This document shows, piece after piece, positions 1 through 5,201 of a stretch of DNA of 11,902 bases. The DNA comes from Puniceicoccales bacterium (lineage in GTDB: Bacteria > Verrucomicrobiota > Verrucomicrobiia > Opitutales > LL51): NCBI GenBank assembly GCA_031266235.1, contig JAISBJ010000020.1:1-11902 (forward strand). The letters run 5' to 3'. Below the pieces are notes generated by a model. It was given only the letters and a program-made list of their open reading frames with translations. It had not been told where the DNA came from and ran no database searches. A program made the translations under genes and the position numbers. How positions within the stretch are numbered: position 1 is the first letter of the stretch; the number at the start of each line of letters is the position of its first letter.

Positions 1-282
1 CGCCACGACTTAGTTTGCTTGAAGGTCGAGGATGCTCGGGAGCGGGAATTGCTCGGCGTCGGGCCCATGGTTTTCGAAGACGCGGAGACCGGGGAAATTC
101 TGGAAATCAATACTTCCGCCAAATCGTTTCAAAAAAAATATAAAAATGAGCGGGGCTATTACGGTAAAATTTTTAGCGATCGCCTCAAAAAAGTGGGCAT
201 CGATTTACTGGAAATGAGTACGGGAGAAAATTATTTCCAGGCCCTCGATCGCTTCCTCAAAGGCCATGCCGCACGAAAATAA
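1..282 (+). CDS. DUF58 domain protein, C-terminal fragment
   Basis: This is the 3' end of a gene that begins left of the window; the reading frame is open from base 1 and stops with TAA at 280-282. The visible 93 residues match the end of DUF58 (VWA-like) proteins: an HD(L/V)V...V.D.RE.EL stretch, then VGPMVFEDAETGE, a charged helix, and IDLLEMSTGENYFQALDRF, the usual 'D-x-L-x-(L/M)-ST-x-E-x-Y-x-x-AL-x-x-F' ending. DUF58 proteins usually lie next to a MoxR-type AAA ATPase and are thought to act in folding or assembly of metalloproteins or envelope complexes; the partner would be upstream and is not visible. The family call rests on C-terminal motifs only. It is not obviously linked to the pilin genes that follow, which have their own promoter candidate. 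Confidence 0.8.
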   Translation, partial: RHDLVCLKVEDARERELLGVGPMVFEDAETGEILEINTSAKSFQKKYKNERGYYGKIFSDRLKKVGIDLLEMSTGENYFQALDRFLKGHAARK

Positions 283-327
283 TGCGCCAAAATTGTAATT
301 TTTTTTATAATTTTTATCCATTTTTAT

Positions 328-355
328 TTGACTTTTTGACGAAAAATCAATAATA
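328..355 (+). promoter_or_regulatory. Candidate sigma-70 promoter for the pilin genes
   Basis: TTGACT (328-333) is followed after 16 bases by AATAAT (350-355); both match the consensus at five of six positions. Transcription would start near 362, only 6-12 bases before the first pilin ATG codons (368 or 374). The surrounding spacer 283-367 is AT-rich and holds no gene. This is a consensus match by eye. Confidence 0.5.
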
Positions 356-367
356 GCGGGCCAGGGT

Positions 368-1156
368 ATGGAAATGGAGAGAAAAAAAATAGGCAGGGGA
401 TTCACGCTGATCGAGTTGCTGATCGCGATCGCGGTCATAGGAATCTTGATTGCGCTGCTCGTTCCTGCGGTTAATAAGGTGATGGACAGCGCTCGACGGG
501 CTAAGGGCGCCAATTGCTTGAAGCAAATCGCCATGGCCTATAGCCAGTACTGCAACGACGACGTCAATGGGCGCAATATTAATTTGACAAAAGAGACTAT
601 GACTGGAAAAGAGTGGGCACTCGTATTGGCCCGCGGCGGGTATTTGAATGACCCCAGTATCTATTCTTTTTCCGGAGATAGTGGGGCGTCGAAGGTGGTC
701 AAAAAAGCAATCGTAGACTCGAATTTGGGGGATAATAACGCGTGGGATGGCGACGACGATATAGAATTCAGTGTTTACCTGATCAATAACGTGCCGATGG
801 ACGCGCCGCTGTCGACGACGCCCATCGCATTTACCCGCGGAGTTCCAGGTATAGGAAATGATCCTGCTGGGAGTGTTAGCAAATGGCCCGAGGATAAAAA
901 TGATCCCAAAAAGAGCGGCGTATATGGGCGCAAGGGGGGGTACATTGCCTATCTCGATGGCCACGTCGAGTGGCATGAGGACCTCGGCGGAAGTGGTACG
1001 GAGGGTAGTAACGTGGGGAAACTGATTGCCTGGGGCGGCAGTGAGACGACGAATAAGATCCAAGATACGATTCCGAGCACGGCGGCTATTTTGAGTGCGA
1101 GTGGCGTCGTGGAAAATGGCACAGATGGCTCAGGTGGCGGCGGGCCTGTGGAATGA
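368..1156 (+). CDS. Prepilin-type pseudopilin, paralog 1
   Basis: This is an exported pilin-like subunit of a type II secretion or type IV pilus-like fibre. The N-terminus has a short basic leader ending GRG, then FTLIELLIAIAVIGILIALL, the classical type III signal: prepilin peptidase would cut between G and F and methylate the Phe, and Glu at mature position 5 is present. A hydrophobic helix is followed by a globular domain of about 220 residues. In the C-terminal half, TTPIAFTRGVPG and KGGYIAYLDGHVEW resemble the 'H-X9-DG' prepilin families of PVC bacteria, but the position of the His is a Gly. The tail is Gly-rich (GSGGGG). Start: ATG at 368 or, better spaced from an AGGG, ATG at 374. A G7 tract at 934-940 lies within the GRKGG codons. 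The gene is first of three tandem paralogs. The pilin call is firm; its role in the fibre is unknown. Confidence 0.9.
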   Translation: MEMERKKIGRGFTLIELLIAIAVIGILIALLVPAVNKVMDSARRAKGANCLKQIAMAYSQYCNDDVNGRNINLTKETMTGKEWALVLARGGYLNDPSIYSFSGDSGASKVVKKAIVDSNLGDNNAWDGDDDIEFSVYLINNVPMDAPLSTTPIAFTRGVPGIGNDPAGSVSKWPEDKNDPKKSGVYGRKGGYIAYLDGHVEWHEDLGGSGTEGSNVGKLIAWGGSETTNKIQDTIPSTAAILSASGVVENGTDGSGGGGPVE

Positions 1157-1186
1157 GGCCTAGGAGCGGATAATTTTTAAGTAAAA

Positions 1187-1849
1187 ATGAGTAAAAAAAA
1201 TGGATTTACGCTAGTCGAATTGATCGTCGTGATTTCGATCATAGGCGTGCTGATGGCCTTCGTTTTGCCTTCCATTGGGGGCGTCTTGGAGCGTTCCAGG
1301 AGGGCTAATGCCCAAAATTGTATCAAACAACTCGCCAATGCCTACCTGATATATCGCGAAGATAAGGGGGATTTTTATGATGAACATGGCCCGCTGACGT
1401 ATATCAGTGGATTTGCCGAGATGTTGGCGAAGGAAGGGCTGTTAAACGATCCCAATTGCTACGTTTTTTCGTCGGATGCGCAGGCGAGGGCGGTCAATAA
1501 ACCGTCAAAGGACACCATTGTTCACGCCGATGGTCAGAGTCCAACCTATTGTTTTTGGAACAGTGTGTTTAGCATCAATATCGTCATCAATTTATCCGAT
1601 TCCTGCCCGCCGAATACCACGCCCATTATTTACACGCGGGGTTTGAACGGCGACGGCATGTGGGATGAAAGCAACGGTGTTTTTGGGAAAAAGGGAGGTT
1701 TTATTGCCTTTCTCGACGGCCAGGTGAAGTGGTTTGATAACGTTTCGGGCAAGTTGATGCGGGCGGACATGACGGCTGCGACGAGCGACATTCGCGAAGC
1801 GATTCCCAGTGACGCCGTGGTCCTCGACGCGAGAACGGGATATTATTGA
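1187..1849 (+). CDS. Prepilin-type pseudopilin, paralog 2
   Basis: This is the second of three tandem pseudopilin genes, starting 30 bases after the first and probably co-transcribed. The leader is very short (MSKKNG), cleaved before FTLVELIVVISIIGVLMAF; Glu5 is kept. The body matches paralog 1 in order: a helix with NCIKQLANAY, then TTPIIYTRGLNG, GVFGKKGGFIAFLDGQVKW and the end IPSDAVVLDA. At 220 residues it is the shortest copy and lacks the long low-complexity tail of the other two. No Shine-Dalgarno sequence lies at a useful distance from the ATG; a GGAG at about 1162-1165 is too far. An 18-bp part of its 3' end (1799-1816) recurs exactly at 1931-1948, in front of paralog 3. It could be a minor pilin or one of several alternative major subunits. 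Confidence 0.9.
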   Translation: MSKKNGFTLVELIVVISIIGVLMAFVLPSIGGVLERSRRANAQNCIKQLANAYLIYREDKGDFYDEHGPLTYISGFAEMLAKEGLLNDPNCYVFSSDAQARAVNKPSKDTIVHADGQSPTYCFWNSVFSINIVINLSDSCPPNTTPIIYTRGLNGDGMWDESNGVFGKKGGFIAFLDGQVKWFDNVSGKLMRADMTAATSDIREAIPSDAVVLDARTGYY

Positions 1850-1876
1850 GAACATTAAAATCTCAGAAAAGTAAAA

Positions 1877-1912
1877 TATTTACATTTATAGATGAATATT
1901 ATTTACATTTAT
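1877..1912 (+). repeat. 13-bp direct repeat, 23-bp spacing
   Basis: TATTTACATTTAT occurs at 1877-1889 and again at 1900-1912, one 23-bp period apart, in the AT-rich spacer before paralog 3. The spacing is about two helical turns, as for a pair of protein sites on one DNA face. It could equally be a small slippage duplication in AT-rich DNA. The second copy runs into the decayed pilin fragment. Confidence 0.6.
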
Positions 1913-1975
1913 GGAGCGAACATGACTCGGGCGATTCCCAGTGACGCCAGAATATTCGGGACAGGAAATGAATAA
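1908..1975 (+). pseudogene. Decayed 3' end of a fourth pilin gene; also a possible 17-codon leader ORF
   Basis: The segment resembles the 3' end of paralog 2. Bases 1908-1926 align with 1754-1773 (both contain ACATGAC), then about 20 bases are missing, then GCGATTCCCAGTGACGCC is identical in both. Read from ATG at 1922 it encodes MTRAIPSDARIFGTGNE and stops at TAA 1973-1975, so the pilin C-terminal IPSDA signature is in frame. The body of the gene is absent. The stop codon lies between two possible starts of paralog 3 (1968 and 1977), so the fragment might now act as a short upstream ORF that couples translation into that gene. The homology is visible; the coupling is inference. Confidence 0.65.
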
Positions 1976-2708
1976 AATGAAAAATATTATAAAAAAATTG
2001 AAAAAAAGAAACAGAGCCTTTACACTCATAGAGTTGATCGTGGTGATCACTATCATTACCATCCTCATGTCGCTTATTTTACCGGCGGCGCAGAAAGTTT
2101 TAGCAAGCGCGCGGAAGTCGAAGGCGCGGACCTACATGAAGCAAATCGCCGAAACCTATTGCCGCTATTACCAGGACAATGGCTTCATACCCGATGCGTA
2201 CAATAACGTGCAATTCCTTGTGGGATGTGCTTCGCAGGGGGAACTCAACAATGCCAACCTTTTTGTTTTCCCTGGGGATAAGAAGGCGGCGGCCGTATTG
2301 CAGGAGAACATATGGCCCGTTTACGAAGGGTATGCTTGGGAGGAGGGCAAGCATTTGAGTGTTAATCTCATTGCGAACATTGCGCGGGAAGTTTCTGCGG
2401 CGACGACTCCTGTAGCATTTTCGCGGGGATTGGATGTGGAGGGCGGGCGTTGGAGTCAGGAGGATGGCGTTTGGGGATCGGAAGGAGGTTTTGTCGCTTT
2501 TCTGGACGGGCAAGTGCGCTGGTACACGGATTTATACGATAAACTTTCGACGACTAGTGGGAGCACGGAGAGTATGCAAGCGGCGGTGGATAGCATAGGG
2601 GGCAAGATTTTAGGGACAGATACTTACGCCTACACCTCTCCCTATTCTTCCTATTATGCTTATTATTCCGATTCTTCTGGTTCTTCCAGTTCTTCCGGCT
2701 CTTATTAA
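1968..2708 (+). CDS. Prepilin-type pseudopilin, paralog 3
   Basis: This is the third pseudopilin. The leader is long and basic (KNIIKKLKKRNRA) and precedes FTLIELIVVITIITILMSLI. The residue before the cleavage site is Ala instead of the usual Gly, which prepilin peptidases tolerate less well. The shared core is present: TTPVAFSRGLD, a GVWG segment, then GGFVAFLDGQVRWYTDL. The tail is unlike the paralogs, being rich in Tyr and Ser (YAYTSPYSSYYAYY then a Ser run) and encoded by a TTCTTCC-type pyrimidine tract at about 2634-2707. Start choice: ATG 1968 and ATG 1977 are both plausible; an AGGA at 1963-1966 suits 1977 better. A GTG at 1941 would read through the decayed pilin fragment and is unlikely. 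Nothing resembling a terminator for this strand follows closely. Confidence 0.88.
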   Translation: MNKMKNIIKKLKKRNRAFTLIELIVVITIITILMSLILPAAQKVLASARKSKARTYMKQIAETYCRYYQDNGFIPDAYNNVQFLVGCASQGELNNANLFVFPGDKKAAAVLQENIWPVYEGYAWEEGKHLSVNLIANIAREVSAATTPVAFSRGLDVEGGRWSQEDGVWGSEGGFVAFLDGQVRWYTDLYDKLSTTSGSTESMQAAVDSIGGKILGTDTYAYTSPYSSYYAYYSDSSGSSSSSGSY

Positions 2709-2743
2709 TATAAAAAATATGCAAAAATAGAGGGAAATTCCCT
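2709..2743 (-). terminator. Weak terminator candidate for the ferredoxin gene
   Basis: On the minus strand a short palindrome AGGGAATTTCCCT (2743-2731) can form a 5-bp stem and is followed by CTATTTTTGCATATTTTTT. It lies in the convergent spacer between pilin paralog 3 and the ferredoxin. The stem is short, so this is tentative. Confidence 0.3.
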
Positions 2744-2826
2744 AGGCAAGGGATCGGCGCAAGCCATAAATAAAAAATAATAAAAGATCGGTAAGTTGTG
2801 TAAATTTCATCATTTTTTGGTGCGTT

Positions 2827-3084
2827 TCAGTCGTTTTCTTCTTCTTCATCGCTATCGTCGCCGTCATCGCCGATGGCTTCGGCGGGGCAGCTATCCATCG
2901 CTTCCAAACAAATTTCGATGTCTTGGGGCAATAGGGGCTGTTTTTTGACGAAGGAGCCTCCTTCGGACGCCTCGCCAAAAAAATCCGGCGCGAGATTGCG
3001 GCACATGTCGCAGCCGATGCACTGATCGTCCACGTAAAATCTGCCGGGGGCATTCTCCTCAATCCGATCTTCTTTACTTGCCAT
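2827..3084 (-). CDS. Small 4Fe-4S ferredoxin
   Basis: This 85-residue protein is probably a cytoplasmic electron carrier with one [4Fe-4S] cluster. The motif CIGCDMC (Cys22, 25, 28) and Cys66 followed by Pro (SCPAEAI) supply the four ligands. A fifth Cys at 59 sits where single-cluster ferredoxins often have a disulfide partner. The order and spacing fit the archaeal/thermophile-type single-cluster family. The C-terminus ends in an unusual acidic tail (DDGDDSDEEEEND). Start: ATG at 3084; an in-frame TTG at 3123 would add 13 residues unlike the family. No Shine-Dalgarno sequence precedes the ATG, and a TTGACA-based promoter candidate would place transcription start almost on it. It diverges from the recombinase gene. 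The redox partner is unknown. Confidence 0.88.
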   Translation of the reverse strand: MASKEDRIEENAPGRFYVDDQCIGCDMCRNLAPDFFGEASEGGSFVKKQPLLPQDIEICLEAMDSCPAEAIGDDGDDSDEEEEND

Positions 3085-3090
3085 GCGGCC

Positions 3091-3119
3091 AAAACATTCA
3101 AAAATGGGCCACTTGTCAA
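3091..3119 (-). promoter_or_regulatory. Candidate promoter for ferredoxin
   Basis: On the minus strand a perfect -35 TTGACA (3119-3114) is followed after 17 bases by TGTTTT (3096-3091), a three-of-six match to the -10 consensus. Initiation would fall near 3084, at the ferredoxin ATG itself, implying a leaderless or almost leaderless message. Confidence 0.35.
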
Positions 3120-3155
3120 GCAAAATTGCGAATTAATCCCGTTTTTATTGAAAAT

Positions 3156-4067
3156 ATGGAAAGGAACCGACCTATACATTTTTCTTATGCTGAATTTATC
3201 CACACCTTGGAAATCGAGCGGCGATTGTCGCGCCACACGCTGGAAAGTTACGTGACGTCCATTGAAAAATTTATTAGATTTTTGTTATGTCAGAGTGCGA
3301 TCCGTGACTGGCAAAATGTCGACGAATGGACCGTCCGCCAGTATTTAATTGAGTTATTGGGCAGGAATAAGAAGTCGACGGTGGCCAATCGCCTGTCGGG
3401 TTTAAAAGCATTATTTACATTTCTGGAGCGGAGGAAAATAATCGCTGCGAATCCGTTTGCGAACCTCAAAGGGCCCAAAAAAGACAAAATTTTACCAAAA
3501 ATTTTATCGCCGCAGGAGGTCGCCCAGCTCCTCCGCCTGCCGGAAAAGCTATTTGGGGAAGAAAAAATTTCGAAATTTTTGTTTTTGCGGGACACGCTGA
3601 TCCTGGAATTGCTTTACAACAGCGGCATGCGATTGGGGGAGTTGCTGTCGCTGCGCTACGGGGATATTGATTTTGAGCGATGTTCTGTGAAAATTTTAGG
3701 AAAAGGTGGTAAAGAGCGCCTTTGTCCCATTGGCCGCTATTCGATTCGGGCGCTGGAGCGGTTTGCGGAGGGGACGGAGATGGCCTGCGATCGGTGGGTG
3801 ATCGTCGGGGAGCGGGGGGAGCGTTTGACGGCGCGGCAGGTACAGAATCGGCTGAAATTTTACCTGCGGCACGGGCATTTACCGATGGACATCAGTCCCC
3901 ACAAGTTGCGCCACAGTTACGCCACCCACATGCTCAACAACGGCGCCGATCTTCGGCTGCTGCAGGAGCTCCTGGGGCACACGCATTTATCGACGACGCA
4001 GATTTACACCCATGTGCATTCTGGGTTCATGCAGGCGGTGTACAATCGGGCGCACCCCAGGGCCTAG
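3156..4067 (+). CDS. xerC: Tyrosine recombinase XerC
   Basis: This is a site-specific recombinase that, with XerD, resolves chromosome dimers at dif. The 303 residues match the usual Xer length. The N-terminal SAM-like core-binding domain (about 10-95) contains ERRLSRHTLESYVTSIEKF. The catalytic domain shows Arg159 (SGMRLGELLSLRYGDID), Lys183 (GKGGKER), His249-x-x-Arg252 (HKLRHSYATHML), His275 (LLGHTHLSTTQIYTHV) and the nucleophile Tyr284. The ending VYNRAHPRA is typical of XerC rather than XerD. Start: ATG 3156 gives the family N-terminus; the open frame extends upstream to 3078 but overlaps the ferredoxin gene. No Shine-Dalgarno sequence is seen. The stop codon (4065-4067) touches the 147-bp repeat array. 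No dif-like site was recognised nearby. A phage or element integrase is less likely given the length and ending. Confidence 0.9.
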   Translation: MERNRPIHFSYAEFIHTLEIERRLSRHTLESYVTSIEKFIRFLLCQSAIRDWQNVDEWTVRQYLIELLGRNKKSTVANRLSGLKALFTFLERRKIIAANPFANLKGPKKDKILPKILSPQEVAQLLRLPEKLFGEEKISKFLFLRDTLILELLYNSGMRLGELLSLRYGDIDFERCSVKILGKGGKERLCPIGRYSIRALERFAEGTEMACDRWVIVGERGERLTARQVQNRLKFYLRHGHLPMDISPHKLRHSYATHMLNNGADLRLLQELLGHTHLSTTQIYTHVHSGFMQAVYNRAHPRA

Positions 4068-4512
4068 CCGTGAATATTACGATAAAATTATGATAATTTT
4101 TTATTATGATAATTTTTTTTGAATGAAGACGGTGGTTTTTCCCCAGAGAAATTCGCCGCCAAATTGGGCGATAATAGGGAAACGCTCCTTCGCAACCGCT
4201 CGATTTTTACTCGCAAAAATGAAAACTTAGCTGTGAATATTGCGATAAAATTATGATAATTTTTTTTGCATAAAGACAGTGGCTTTCCCCCAGGAAAATT
4301 CGCCGTCAAATTGGGCGATAATGGAGAAACGCTCCTTCGCAACCGCTCGATTTTTACTCGCAAAAATGAAAACTTAGCTGCGAATATTACGATAAAATTA
4401 TGATAATTTTTTTTGAATAAAGACGGTGGGTTTCCCCCAGAAAAATTCGCCGCCAAATTGGGCGATAATGGAGAAACGCTCCCTCGAAACCGCTCGATTT
4501 TTACTCGCAAAA
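4065..4512. repeat. 147-bp tandem repeat array (three copies of the 3' end of the methyltransferase gene)
   Basis: Three near-identical units with an exact 147-bp period fill the space between xerC and the convergent methyltransferase gene. Markers: AACCGCTCGATTTTT at 4194, 4341 and 4488, and TTATGATAAT at 4104, 4251 and 4398. The unit at 4398-4512 is the true end of the methyltransferase gene. The two outer units repeat its last 38 or so codons plus stop and about 30 bases of trailer, and still read without internal stops (…FASKNRAVAKERF… to …QKKLS). The unit next to xerC carries an extra 16-bp tandem duplication, ATTATGATAATTTTTT (4087-4102 and 4103-4118). The left end merges with the xerC stop codon (TAGCCGTGAATATT compared with TAGCTGTGAATATT at 4228). 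Apart from this array I see no gene in 4068-4397. Confidence 0.95.
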
Positions 4513-5201
4513 ATAATTTCGTTCAAACTATAGCTGACGGTGATTACGATCGTTCCCGGCCTGGTTTTTCGGAGATTCAGGATGAGCGACTCGATCTGGT
4601 GGTCGTCCATCTTCGAGCCGTAGCAGTAGATCGCCGTCGCCTGGCTGAGATCGGCAGTAAAAAAATCGTCACGAATGAAGCTGATTTTCTCCGCCAAAGC
4701 ATCGCCTTTTCCGATTAATTGGTTGGCGAAATTTACAAAGTCGGGGATTTGTTCGATGGCGACGACGCGGCAACCCGTAAAGTGGGCCAGCCAAAAGGCG
4801 CAGCGGCCGGTCCCGCACCCCAGCTCAAATACGCAATCCCGGTCCGTGATGTTGGCGTGGCGAGCGATTTTTTCGATGGTCAGTAGGGGCGTCTCGCCGT
4901 ACTGGTACACGTCGGGCTCGAGCTTCAGTTGCAAATACCGTCGGCTGATCGCAAAGGGCGAGTCGAGCCAATACTCGCTGATGATGGCCAAATCCGTTTT
5001 GGCGAAATGGTAATTTTTTGGGTAAAATTTTACAACAACGCCGCAGAAATCGATGAAACGGAATAGCCGCGACCGCAGTAAAATGTAAAAGAAATCTAAA
5101 AATTCTGCTAATTTTAGCGACCAGCGCTTCCATAATTTCCTGAGCCTAAGATAATGACTTAGAACGTACCTTTTCCGTAAAACTCCCATTCCTGATCGCA
5201 C
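4398..5201 (-). CDS. Class I SAM-dependent methyltransferase
   Basis: This is a probable S-adenosylmethionine-dependent methyltransferase of unknown substrate. A basic, partly hydrophobic N-terminus (residues 1-60, possibly membrane-associated: LAEFLDFFYILLRSRLF) precedes the Rossmann fold. Motif I is VFELGCGTGRCAFWLA (about 124-139), the acidic residue closing strand 2 is Glu150 (VVAIEQ), FIRDDFFTADL is the motif II/III region and IYCYGSKM lies at strand 4. Start: GTG 5201 has a good GGAGG nine bases upstream; ATG 5189 is the alternative. Either start overlaps the end of tgt (by 56 or 44 bases), so the gene is the last in the ACP-tgt operon and probably translationally coupled. Its 3' end has been duplicated twice downstream (4104-4397). 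The fold is firm, but the substrate cannot be read from the sequence. Confidence 0.85.
   Translation of the reverse strand: MRSGMGVLRKRYVLSHYLRLRKLWKRWSLKLAEFLDFFYILLRSRLFRFIDFCGVVVKFYPKNYHFAKTDLAIISEYWLDSPFAISRRYLQLKLEPDVYQYGETPLLTIEKIARHANITDRDCVFELGCGTGRCAFWLAHFTGCRVVAIEQIPDFVNFANQLIGKGDALAEKISFIRDDFFTADLSQATAIYCYGSKMDDHQIESLILNLRKTRPGTIVITVSYSLNEIIFASKNRAVSRERFSIIAQFGGEFFWGKPTVFIQKKLS

Noticed and set aside
347..1063. Long open frame antisense to pilin paralog 1
   Set aside because: It lies opposite a clear prepilin gene and has no recognisable domain.
3078..3155. Upstream extension of xerC to 3078
   Set aside because: It would overlap the divergent ferredoxin start and adds residues unlike the Xer family; ATG 3156 gives the normal N-terminus.
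4087..4118. GATAAT-type motifs as Fur boxes
   Set aside because: They lie at gene ends between convergent genes, not before a start, and follow from the repeat duplication.
4068..4400. The three direct repeats as a CRISPR array, dif site or attachment site next to xerC
   Set aside because: There are no spacers and the unit is 147 bp of protein-coding origin. No dif-like pair of 11-bp arms around a 6-8 bp centre was found, and xerC is a housekeeping type with no cargo genes.
4088..4510. A 140-residue minus-strand frame made of three similar 49-residue repeats
   Set aside because: It is a shadow of the 147-bp DNA repeat in another frame; since 147 is divisible by three, any open frame repeats. 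The meaningful frame is that of the methyltransferase end.
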